In this document: positions 51,801 through 62,450 of the stretch, in pieces
How positions within the stretch are numbered: position 1 is the first letter of the stretch
How the letters are laid out: each line of letters starts with the position of its first letter
DNA from: Cloeon dipterum
Lineage: Eukaryota; Arthropoda; Insecta; Ephemeroptera; Baetidae
Length of the DNA stretch: 64,000 nucleotides
Assembly: GCF_949628265.1 (NCBI RefSeq)
Contig: NC_088790.1
Location: forward strand, 3,414,545-3,478,544
Reading direction: 5' to 3'
Position numbers and translations under genes: made by a program
Notes under the pieces: model-generated
What the model was told of the DNA's origin: nothing
Databases searched by the model: none
What the model saw: only the letters and a program-made list of their open reading frames with translations

Positions 51801-52928
51801 CCGGAAAGAAATAGGATAGCCCGCGTATTCATGAAGATTATTGAAAAGTTTAACTATTTTTCAGCCTAATATCCTTAGGGTATTTTGAAGGATATATCTA
51901 ATTTCATGGTGGTTGACTTTGTTATGGAAATACGGATGAAAGTATTTGTCAAGGCGAGCATTTTTAAGTTTAAAGGCCAAAAATTAGGGAAATTTGGTAG
52001 TTTTTTTCTATAGCAAGTATGTCATTTGAGAAATTTAGCTTTAGTTTTCACTACAATGTGCAAGAATAAAAACGGTGTGCGAATTTTGAGTAAAAGTTTC
52101 TTAAACTGTAGAAACGTAATTTTACAGCAAGGGGCTTGACTTTTAAGCCAATTTTCTCTAAAACTTAAACGACAACCAGGAAAATTTATAGCTTTTTCCT
52201 CTTTTTTAGAAAATATTTTAATTAAATGCAAGAAAAGGATTTTTCTGTAAAGCTTTACTTTAAAATTTTCTAGATTCATTGATTCTAGTTCATGAATTTT
52301 AAATAAACATAACATTTAGTTTTAAAATTATGAATAGTTATTTTAGCTTTTATCTTAAAATATTTCAATATTTAGCTAAAATGAACGCAAGTTTAAAACA
52401 AATTTCCAATAGAAATGTAGTGGTTGCGGAGCCGAGCTCCCACTCCTTTTTCATTTTTAGTCTAGGGTATTGTTATTCATGATTGTTAGAAATTCGTTAA
52501 TGCAACAGTGAGAGAGATTTTTAATTTAAATTAGTTTTCGCCGGACACGAGCCAACAAGTCGCATTTTAAGAGTTCCGAGCGTTTAATTGTGAAGGACCC
52601 GGCTCAATCGGGTAAATTCTTTTCTAATTTTAAATTGTTCTTCAAGACGAATCTCTTAAAATTGTCAATTCTAAAGTCGTTTATCAATTTTGTTTAAAGG
52701 TCCTTGTATTCTGTTAGACTAAGTCGCCAAGTGACTGACGTTTATAAAGAGAAGAATTCGTTGAAAATCCCGCAAGGTTTAATTTCCACCTACTACCCCC
52801 CAAAGAAATAACGTTTCCAATAACGAAATAACGCCTTCCATAAATTTAAGATTTTTCGTGCTTTACTACTAAGAAGTAATGTCGTTTGTAATTTTATTTT
52901 ATGTAAATCATCCGTAGTTCTTACAAAT
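51801..52928. other. 3' flank of gene E
   Basis: AT-rich. The part 51960-52330 matches 59500-59800 downstream of gene F, including ACGACAACCAGGAAAATTTA and GGATTTTTCTGTAAAGCTTT. The part 52830-52928 matches 59930-60020. This marks E and F as products of one duplication that included their downstream DNA. No gene is seen. Confidence 0.65.
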
Positions 52929-53155
52929 GTTCCACCCCAGCAGAGAAGGCCATTGCCGTTGGTGCCTGTTGCTTCGTCATCCTTTGGTTTCCAGCCTCTC
53001 TTTTGGCCACCGCAGATGTAACAAATTTTAAGTTTCTTCACCTTTGGATTCTGTATCTAAAAGTGTGTATGAAAGGCGTGAGACAACAGCCATGTATTAA
53101 CTAATTCGTATGAAATGTGGACATATCTGAATAAATTAAGTATAAAAAGGAAAAT
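52929..53155 (+). pseudogene. Remnant of a duplicated RBM46-like gene (last codons and 3' UTR)
   Basis: Matches 62358-62580, the end of the intact RBM46-like gene, starting at GTTCCACCCCAGCAGAGAAG. About 30 terminal codons stay open and finish with the same FQPLFWPPQM end and TAA (53019-53021), followed by matching 3' UTR. The upstream DNA is instead the 3' flank of gene E, so the rest of this gene copy has been deleted. Confidence 0.85.
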
Positions 53156-53372
53156 TGTTAATTTGAAATACTACCTAAAAACAAGTGACAGGTCAATGTG
53201 ACCTGAAGAAGGTAAGTGACAGGCAAGGGGGAAACCATTTTTTCGAATTTTTATGACCGGCAAATTTCATTTAAAATATCTGATTTTTCAAAAATTGGGC
53301 AGAAAACAATTCGTTAAAATTCGAAAAATGATTCGATTTTGGAATACCGCACACGGGCGAATGCGCCTGACC

Positions 53373-53530
53373 GAGAGGCGTTCAATCCAGAAGCGCCGTG
53401 GCTTTGGCCTATCCTGATGGTGGATCCGTTGAAGCAGTAAGTGACCCATTTATAGAAATTGTTTTTGCAATTTTATTTTTATAAGGTTCAAGAAGAACTG
53501 GACCGGCTGGTTATAGGAGTACAACTTTAA
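53373..53530 (+). pseudogene. Artemis-like remnant D (end of exon 6 and exon 7)
   Basis: 53373-53436 matches the end of exon 6 of copy C (GCCGTGGCTTTGGCCTATCC, donor gtaagt). 53486-53530 matches exon 7 (VQEELDRLVIG and TAA). The exons encoding the active site are absent. It is the left edge of the second unit of the large duplication. Confidence 0.85.
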
Positions 53531-53649
53531 GGAACACTTAACTTTTTATCCATCAGAGGCGTGAAAATAATACGAAAAAAATTAGGAAAATAAAAAAATC
53601 AAAGCAGGCACGTTAAACATATCTTCTAGTCATTGAAACTAGGCAACAT

Positions 53650-54075
53650 ATTTGACTTAAGACGTTGCAAGCAACTGTTGCGTGGGAAGAAGAGAAGGAC
53701 CAAAAGGACCTCACTTTTTGTTCTTTTTTTCAACAACTCCATTGGGGGTGCGCTCGCATTGAAGGAGACAAGGAGAGGAATGCTGCTGCGCTGCTGGAGA
53801 AGCGAGCTGCATGCAGTTAGTAGTTTAGTAGCTTTCGAGCAGCGGCCACGGCAAGAAGGCCAAGAAGCGAGTGCATCGGTTGGAATAGAAAACTCCTGCC
53901 AACTGTTTTCTGCGTGATAATCTTACAGGGTAGAAGACTTGCAGCAATTCGGTAATTTATGTTTCCTTTAATCTGACTCTTTCAATCATTCACGCTGCCT
54001 GGAAAGAGCGCAGTTGGTTTTTTCTTGTAAATAATTTGCCATGCATGGACTTTTTATAAATTAGAGCTTTCTAGG
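53650..54075. repeat. Cluster 3' flank repeat, copy 3
   Basis: Near-identical to 47760-48180 over several hundred bases, ending around TTTATAAATTAGAGCTTTC. It follows remnant D as copy 2 follows pseudogene C. Confidence 0.85.
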
Positions 54076-55589
54076 ACAAATATCCTCCACTGACCCCACG
54101 GCGCTGAGTGTTTTTCGCCTTGTGTTTTTACGATCAGTTTCTTTCTTCTCACTGAACACACCATCCACAAAGCACGCACAAAAACATAAACACAATGTCC
54201 TCGTATTTCTTTATCCTAATTTTCAAATAGAATTCAAGCAGAGGCAAAAATGATTTTATTTACAAATTTTCTGCAAAACTTTTCAGTATTTCGATTAAAA
54301 TTTTAAGTCACTGTCTGCTGTAAATCATAATAGCGGAAATTTGGGGATCGATACCATACGACGGTGGAGCATTTTCTAATTTCATGATACATTAATTGGA
54401 AATGGGGGAAATGGAGCCCTACGCGGTAGCGGTACAGCGGTAGCACATGGGGCGACGGACAATTTTCTAAGCTTGTTCCAAACGAGTGACTGTACTCTAG
54501 CACGGCGCCGCTATGCCGCTCGCGGACTAAAAATCACATCGAATAAAATCGCTTCTGCGGTCGTTCTTCAAACAGATATAATGCGAAATTTAAAACTAAA
54601 CGCATATTTTCCCTGCTTCGTAGTTTTTTTAGCATAATTAATCCTTGAATTATTCAAATGCTTTTCTACTTTTTACACGTGACTTGACCACCGCCTTGTC
54701 AAATATTTAACGCAGCCAAGGATAAAATGCGAGGATGCAAGAAAATCTTCCTTTTTAATTTTCTGACCATTCACTAGAAACGAGAAAAGATATATGTATA
54801 TTTTCGTCCAACGACAGTTCACACCCTCAATGCTGGATTTTTCTTTTTCATTGCTCGATTTTTCCGCTTGTCTAATTCGTTGCGCTAAAGGGACAATTTG
54901 GCTCACTCCAAAATTCATTGCGGAATTTTATTTTTTTATATTTTCTCTTGAGCCCAATTTTCGCGTAGAAAAAAAGACGAGCTAAAATATTCCTTTAAAT
55001 ATCAGTGCGCTATTAAACGAAATAAATCTAAACAAATTATTTTATTTGAGCTCGATATTGTCCTCACTAGAAAATAAGCTATGGTGCGGTTAGATTTCCT
55101 GAGTAAATACGTGCAGGTTCTTGATCTAATAAGATTAAGGGTTCCTCGAACAATATCTGCTTTATTGGAGGGTGTGATGTGCGAAGGAACCGGAGGATGC
55201 AGACAATATTTTGCTGTTAGAGGGGATTTGGTCAAGATACTGTTAGGCTCAAGATGACAAAAAACGAACCAATTTGCCGTTACAAGGGATTTGTGCTGAA
55301 GAAACAACTAAAATTTTATGGCAGGGTTGACCCTGATCGAATGGACAACAAATTAAAAAGCTGTTTTGTGCCGATGTGACGAGAGAAGGAGTGTTTCATT
55401 CCCTTGTGAACCAATCAGTGCGAGTGTAAGTTAGCCTAATTTTGCTATTATGGGTGATTCTTGAATCAATCAAAGAAAATTATGATTTCAACATGAAGCA
55501 AACTCTTTTCGTGATAAAGGGATTGATACATTACTGGTTTTGGCATTATTTGACTTGTCCGCTGTGAGGAAAATATTCAATGAATATTT

Positions 55590-56290
55590 TTATGTGTTAG
55601 GGTGATGTAACCGCGGCGAGCGTTTGCTGCCGCAGGAAACGGAGGAGTATTGAAAGAGAAACACTGTGTTGGAAATGCTTTGCGCGCATAATTGTTCATG
55701 TGCGTCTGGGTTTTTATCATTCGCGCGTATATCTGTACCAAGTTGTTTAACTTTGCAGCTTCCCCGACTCCCGTTTCTCGGTCGATCGCTTCCGCCACTT
55801 GGTCGTGGAACCGCATCACAGCCACCCTCCTTTCAAAACACATCAGCTAATATCTTCACGCCACTTGTTCACAAAAGGGGCAATATTATTCCTCTTCCAA
55901 AATATTTCTTAACACAATAGTGGCAGTAATAGCGCGCTGCAATATTTCTCCAGACGCGGCGCATTTCATCTAAAACGTCCACTCGACAAGATACTATCCC
56001 CACCTTTTTACATCCGTTCTACATGTTGGGCTCTCACACATTATTTGAGCTTGACTACAAATCCCTAATAAATTTGTCTTAGCAGTTGCCCCATCGGGCG
56101 CTCCCGCTCGCTGTCTTTATTTTTCCCCCTAATCCGTAAATTTAGTTTATCTCCGGTATCTCCTAAATTTTCAATCACGGCGTGTTAGGGTGCTTGGGTG
56201 ATGTCACTGCAGCGAGCCTTTCCTGACGCAGAAAACGGAGGAGTATTGAAAGAGAAACACTGTGTTGGAATTGCTTTGCGCGCGAATACC
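55590..56290. repeat. Local direct repeat pair (55590-55690 and 56190-56290)
   Basis: Both contain ACGGAGGAGTATTGAAAGAG followed by AAACACTGTGTTGGAA(A/T)TGCTTTGCGCGC. They are about 600 bp apart in the same orientation. Function unknown. Confidence 0.85.
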
Positions 56291-56769
56291 AGAGAAATAT
56301 TTTGTCTAAATTAATGTAAGCGCTAGTTGGCGGTTAGTGGAGCGCCTGCTACTGAAAAAAACTTATATTCATTGACCTCTAAAGAAAACAGTGGATTTAG
56401 CATGGGTGCAAGAAGACTATCAGAAAAAAAACTCGGCGACATTTTTGTTGACAGTTATGGCGTGAAACGCTCAGGCAATGAGGTTGTAACAATGAATTTT
56501 AGATTTGCAATGTCGAATTATCAAAGAAATGTAAATTATGTAAATGATTGATTTATTAATTGTTTTTTTAACTCTTTCCTATTGTTAATGTTGGCCGCGT
56601 TCTCACAGAAGCTGAGCAAAAATACTCAAAAATTCATAAAGAAGCGTCATAATTTACATTTCTCTGCAAATTTCACATTGCACAAGTCATTGTTACAAAA
56701 GGTGGCTCGTTTCCTTTAAAGCTTCAACAACGTGGCTTGTTCTGCGTCTCCCCATTTATGGACTATTAA

Positions 56770-57130
56770 ATTATAGCTCGAGCAGCTCCTCTTCCTCTGC
56801 GCGCGCTTCGTCAAGTTTCGCTCGCTCCTCTGCCGCGAGCTGAACCGCGTATTCAACTCCCTCGCAACTCACAAGACGCTTCGATCCCCGAAACGGCCAA
56901 AACTGACCAAATTAGTCGCCTCAACAGTAGTTCCACTTCCGACGCGATATTACAAGCTCCCCCTGCCTACAGCCGTGAAGTGTATTGGGCCGCATTAAAC
57001 CTCCCGAGAGTCCCGAGGTAGCCTCAAGAAAATATAGAAGACGTTGCACGTCTGCAGACCCGTCGAAGTTCATCGCCGATATTTAGCTTACTCTCTCTGT
57101 TGATCATATATAATTTAGGGTTTCAGATTA
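56770..57130. promoter_or_regulatory. Duplicated upstream block of gene F (probable promoter/5' UTR)
   Basis: Second copy of 49120-49430, with about 70 bp extra in the middle (near 56935-56995). It lies at the matching distance from the gene F start codon. Confidence 0.5.
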
Positions 57131-57483
57131 CAATGCGATTATTATTATTGCTTAATTTGACTTACAGAGTAAACTCGCTATAGTAATATTTTCCCACTAC
57201 TTCTTCAGCTTCAAATCATCTTTTCTAGCACTGAAATAATTGACTTCACTTCATAATTTGATTAATTTGCAGTCCATGTCAAGCAACAAATTAATTTGGA
57301 GGCAATAGGTGACAAAAACTTAGCAAAAAATTAATATCTAAAATGCAAAATCTTCGTTCCATCAATCTCACGTTTTGTTAATTAAAGTATATTGATTTGC
57401 TTGTTACAGTTAGATTTCCGGTCACACGATTGTATATTGTCTTCATCCACGATCCAGTCATTGCTGCTTTGAAACTTGCGAAA

Positions 57484-59430
57484 ATGAGCTTCAGCGGCTT
57501 CATCGAAGAGATTCCAGGATTATCAGTCGACTCGTTCCGGGAAGAGAACTTCGAGAAGTCATCGACGTTTTTCCTCACTCATTGCCACACAGGTGTTTTT
57601 GGGTTCATTCTGGATTTTTTTTCAAAGGCTGTATAAAGAACAATTTGCTTTTCTTTATATTCATTATTTATTTACATATCAACAGCCGAACCATCGCATT
57701 AATTAAATGAATAATTTTTAATTTAAATCAAATTAACCTTTTTATTCAAATTGAAGATACCTAATTAAAAATAATTCAAATGCAATTTAGACATGATTTT
57801 TTACTTCTCATTTCCACTTTCTGTGACATATATTTAACGATAAATCTACGTTGTGGCAAAAAGTATCGCTCATAAATTATATTACAGTTAAAATAATTCC
57901 GCTCCTTTGGAAAATATGTGACAAATTTTGTGTTCCAGATCATACGACAGGCCTGATCAATGGATTTCTGAATCATATCTATGCCAATAGCAATCTTATC
58001 CTTTACTGCAGCAGCGAAAGCGCTACAATCCTGAAAAATATGAATCCAGAGCATACAAATTTGCTAGATAATATTATTTGGACGTTGCCATTCAACCAAA
58101 ATTGCTTCATTCCAATCAACGGCATGAGCGTCGGCGTCACTGCCATCCGAGCAAACCACTGCGTCGGTTCTTGCATGTGAGCACCAGAGCAATTAAAAAT
58201 GACCTTTTTTCTAAATAGCTTCGTTCAGGTTCCTCTTCAGGACCAACGAATCTACTGTTCTCTACACAGGAGATTTCCGTTTCCACTGGTTCGAATTAAT
58301 GGACATAAAAGCTCTGCACAACAATGGTTGGCCAATTCAACTGGACAACGTTTACTTGGACACCACCTACTTGAAGCAAATAACTTATAATTTTCCCACA
58401 AGAAAAAAAGCCATCCACTTGCTCTTGAATGCAATCGACGATTTCCTTGAATTTACTGCAGGACAAAGAATTGTGCACATCAGCAGACCAGGTATATGAT
58501 AATCATAACTGTAAAACAATAGAGGTCTCAGCCAGCCACGCTGCGGCAACCTGCGAATCGTGGGTCACGTGGGCAGCAGCCAGTGAAAAGGGTCAACAAT
58601 TTAAAACAGCAGAAGAAAAAAAACATGTTTCCAGCCATTTGGGTAGTTAAGCACTATCAAACGTTCCGTTTAAAATAATGGCAGCCGCGACAGCCGCCGC
58701 CACCAGGCAAATAATTCGGCTAAGCCAGTCCCGCCAGCGGCCGCCTTAAATCTCGCGGCTGAGACCTCTACTCTAAAATCATGTATTTGAGATGGAAATT
58801 CCATTTTACCTGCAGCAAACATTGGTTCCGAGATCATTATCCAGTCATTGGCCAGGAAATTCAACTGCCAGATCCACGTTGATGACGAGTGTTACAATTT
58901 TTACCGAGGAGTTGAGCCGGTTTTCTCTTGCATGACAAACAATCCAAATAACACATTCATACATATGTGCAAACCGGTAAGTTTTTCTACAAAGATTCGT
59001 TTAATTAAAAACTGATCATTTTTGCATTCAGGGAAAACCTGGCACCAATCACTTCTGCAACAGCCCTGCCGCTTTGAAAATTCGTCTTTCGGCCCAGTGG
59101 TATGCCATTCAAGAAAATACCAACGTAAGTATATTTGATAAATTTAATTCCAGAATTAAAATCTTTTGTACAGTGGGTTCAGTGGGAAGGAGCCAGAGCA
59201 GTAAATATTGCGCACTCTATGCACTCGTCGAGGAAGGAGCTGAAAGCCTTCCTTCGTTACTTCAAACCGGGCTGTGCTGTAGCTTTAGTTATTCCTGATG
59301 GATACTATCAGGATGAGGTATGTAATAATACGGATATGATTTTAAGGTGTTTTAGCGTCTATTATAAATTCACCCATTACAGATTCAGGTGGAACTGGAT
59401 TATATTGCATGTAAGGCGTACAACAACTGA
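57484..59430 (+). CDS. DCLRE1C: Artemis-like nuclease (MBL/beta-CASP), cluster gene F
   Basis: Seven exons (57484-57592, 57939-58176, 58229-58491, 58816-58976, 59032-59124, 59174-59317, 59383-59430) sum to 1056 nt, 351 residues. Motifs THCHTDHT (H33, H35, D37, H38), RANHCVGSCMFLF, TGDFR, YLDTTY, QIHVDDE, FIHMC and MHSSRKEL are all present, so the active site looks complete. It is the twin of gene E with scattered substitutions and small in-frame length changes in exons 2, 5 and 6. Those changes keep the frame, which argues for continued selection. Intron 3 carries a family 3 element. There is no C-terminal tail beyond the catalytic core. Confidence 0.88.
58521..58769. mobile_element. Family 3 inverted-repeat element, intron 3 of gene F
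   Basis: The element starts AGAGGTCTCAGCC and ends with the exact complement GGCTGAGACCTCT, spanning about 249 bp. The interior is non-coding. The related copy in gene E is in a different intron, so the insertions were independent. Confidence 0.82.
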
Positions 59431-60314
59431 TTTGCCATGGACACGGAAGAATATTTTTAGAGCTTTATAGACCAACAATTAGGAACAATGTGCATTTTTT
59501 AACAACAGAAAAAGAAAAAGTAGTTCATTTGTGAAATATAGCAATATTTTTCGCTGCAATGTGTAATAATGAAATCAGGTTTTGCGAATTTTGAAGACAA
59601 GTTCCTTAAATTGTGGAAACGTGATTTCCTGTTTCATATTAACGGGCTTTACTTTGATTTAAACGACAACCAGGGAAATTTATAGCTTTTTCCTCTTTTT
59701 TAGATAAAATTTTAATTAAAGGCAAGAAAAGGATTTTTCTGTAAAGCTTTACTTTAAAATTTTCTAGATTTTAGTTCATGAAATATAAAATTTAGTTTTA
59801 AAATATAATTAGTTATTATAGTTTTTATCCTAAAATATTTCAATATTTAAGTTTCAAACAAATTACGGATTGCATTGGCAGAGTTTGTTTACAAATAAAA
59901 ATATCGTTTGATAATCGCCTTAATTCCATAGATTTAAGATTTTGTATGGATTACTATTAAGAAATAATGCTGTTTTTATTTTTATTTTATGTAAATCATC
60001 CATAGTTCTTACAAATAAAATTGTATTTTCTCTTAAATAATAATTTGTGTTTAATTAAATCCATTAGATTTTAATAGCTTAATTTAGTAGACCAATAATT
60101 CCACTAATTCTGATTTTTTACGACGGTTTTGCAAGAATTTTGCATTATTTTAATAACTATTTTCACAAAAAATCTCATTTTTATCTGGATTACAACATAT
60201 TGCGCAATAATTTTAAATTTCGCGCAATTTTTTTCCCAAAAGAGAAAATGATTCCTTTGAGAATTGTCCAAAAGGTCATGTACAATAGAAGCAGAGGGCC
60301 ATTTTGGTCCGACA
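59431..60314. other. 3' flank of gene F and upstream region of the RBM46-like gene
   Basis: AT-rich, about 0.9 kb. The first part duplicates the 3' flank of gene E. The promoter of the RBM46-like gene should lie here, but no motif stands out. Confidence 0.5.
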
Positions 60315-62450
60315 ATGCAGCACGAAAGGTCCCGCCGCCCCCGAGGAGCCCAGCGAGAGGCCGCCGGGGCCGCTGCTGCGAGGAGCAGCAGGGGCGACGA
60401 TGACCTGCCTCATCGGCTGCTCCAACTGATCGACAGAACCGGTTATAAAATGGTGCAGGAGAACGGACAACGCCGGTACGGAGGACCCTGCCCCGGATGG
60501 GAAGACCACCCTCCACCCCCTGCGGAGGCAGAACTGTACGTGTCCCGCATTCCACCCCATTGTTTCGAGGTAAGTGGAAAATTAGAGGAAAGCGAAAAAG
60601 CACTTACTTTAAAACCGGTTTTTGTTGGGCAGGACGTGCTGGTGCCGCTGTTCGAGTCCTTCGGGAAGCTGTACGAGGTGAGGATGATGCTCGACTTTGA
60701 CGGATCGCACCGCGGGTTTGCCTACGTCAAGTTCTGCAACCCGCAGGACGCGCAGGCGGCCATCACGGCTCTCGACAAGTATCAGGTGCGTCACCAAATT
60801 CATTTATATGAATGTGTACATGCACGAGGCCGATCGACGGAACACACTACAAAGCCAAATTTCGAAATAAATTGAGTTTTTTGGCCGACAATCCCGATTC
60901 GACACTGAAAATCACTCGCACCGCCTGCAACTGCAGCTTGGGACAGAATGAATGAGTTGAACGTAACGCGGCGAAGAGTGGGGAGGGGGCTTCTTCTTGC
61001 AGGCTTATTAACAGCATACCAGTCGAATTGCGGGAGATTAAGGTGAGACGCAGGTCAGACTCAGGTCAGAAATGGGTCTGGCAGGCGGAAGTTTTTCGTG
61101 AATGAATATGATTCAGCTAAAATTAATTATTAAGTTCTTCATATGTTTTCTACGTCAGAATAAATAAAATTACAAATTCCTATTAAACGTCTGCCAATGA
61201 ACAAATTATTGAATGAAATTTTCCAAACCTTCTGGGTATAAATTTTTATTTATAATCTTAAATTATTTTTTTAAATAATAAAAAATATGAATAATTTTAT
61301 CCGTAGATTGGTTATATGTTATATATTTTAAAAAGGAGATTTATAAAAAAAATAGTTACATTATTTTAACTTTAAAAAATTAAATTTTAATATTTTCACG
61401 CTCTTTGATCCTGAAAATATAACAATTCATGTTCAGATATGGTATCTTAGTTTTAAATTATTTTAAATTTGAAAAAAAAACAGAGTAAAGCTTAATTTTT
61501 ATCATAGCAAGGGATTCGGATTAAAATTTGCAGACAACAGAAACCGTCTAAAAAAGTTTTTGATCATAAAAACGTCTTTAAAATTGGTCAAATTCTTATA
61601 AAATCAGCATCACCTCGTTTTAATTTTTAAGATTGAGGGGTGCAGCTCTCGCGGAGGGATCCGCGTGTCTGCGTCGCGCAACAACTGCGAGGTAGAGGTG
61701 TCCAACATGCCGAGCACCGCGCAGCGCGAATGCCTGGAGCCTTTGGTCAAGGAGCACACCGAGGGCGTGCGTGCAGTGCGCTGGACCTGCGCCACCCGCG
61801 CCATCCTCGAGTACGACAACCACCGGGCCGCCGCCGTGGCTCGCAGGAAGCTGCTGGCCATCCTTCCGGACCAGTGCGGACGAGAGGTGCGCGTCCAGCT
61901 TGTCCGGCGAGACCGACCCAGCAATGTTCCCAGGCAGAGACTGCAGATGCCTCCTTTCGTCTCTTTCAACAGGACTCCGCCGCAGGTAATACACGAAATC
62001 AATGCCATTTTTCATTTTTTCATTTATTTTTGGTTTAAAATTATTTAGTTGGTGGTACTCTTTTAAATTAAATTGATTTATTTTGGTAAAAATATAATTC
62101 AACGTTTTAGTATTTCCTTTTTTAAATGAGACCATTTTAAGCAAAGTTAGCGCATTTTGGATTTTGTTTATTTTGTGTAATGATGTGCTTAAAATCCGAA
62201 CATTTTCAAGATTTAGTCCTAATTTTATTTCTAATGCATTCAAAAAATCATTTCGTTTTTTTTAATCTAGTCACAGAATACGGCAGCTCTACCAACTGAG
62301 AGTGCTGAGGAGTATTGGGCTCGGAAAAGGGCTCTAAAGGCAGCAGCAGCAGGTGGAGTTCCACCCCAGCAGAGAAGCCCGTGGCCGTTGGTGCCTGTTG
62401 CTTCGCCGTCCTTTGGCTTCCAGCCTCTCTTTTGGCCACCGCAGATGTAA
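60315..62450 (+). CDS. RBM46/DND1/A1CF-family RNA-binding protein
   Basis: Four exons (60315-60569, 60633-60785, 61632-61988, 62271-62450) sum to 945 nt, 314 residues. I took ATG 60315 as the first ATG in frame. After a basic, Ala/Arg-rich start comes RTGYKMVQENGQRRYGGPCP, the hallmark segment before RRM1 in RBM46, A1CF, RBM47 and DND1. RRM1 (about residues 74-140) has RNP2 LYVSRIP and RNP1 RGFAYVKF. RRM2 (about 155-230) is diverged but keeps NHRAAAVARRKLL, the family signature. No third RRM follows; the short tail ends FQPLFWPPQM. Two RRMs recall DND1, but no double-stranded RNA-binding domain is evident. Members act on mRNA stability or editing, several in the germ line. AATAAA lies near 62570. 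A truncated copy of its 3' end lies at 52929-53155. Confidence 0.85.
60786..61631 (+). other. Intron of the RBM46-like gene
   Basis: Intron of 846 bp, AT-rich in its 3' half, between the exons encoding RRM1 and RRM2. No other feature is seen. The next intron (61989-62270) is also plain. Confidence 0.6.

Larger units (their letters stand above)
54076..57483. other. Region between remnant D and gene F
   Basis: About 3.4 kb with no supported gene. It holds a local direct duplication (55590-55690 and 56190-56290) and the F copy of the upstream block (56770-57130). The acceptor ttgttacag ends at 57409, 74 bp before the ATG of gene F. Confidence 0.5.

Noticed and set aside
37693-59430. Retrocopies or a foreign (viral or bacterial) origin for the nuclease cluster
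   Set aside because: Every copy keeps the same introns and phases, which indicates ordinary DNA-level tandem duplication.
61620-62243. 207-codon minus-strand open frame over an RBM46-like exon
   Set aside because: Antisense to the exon encoding RRM2, with no recognisable content of its own.
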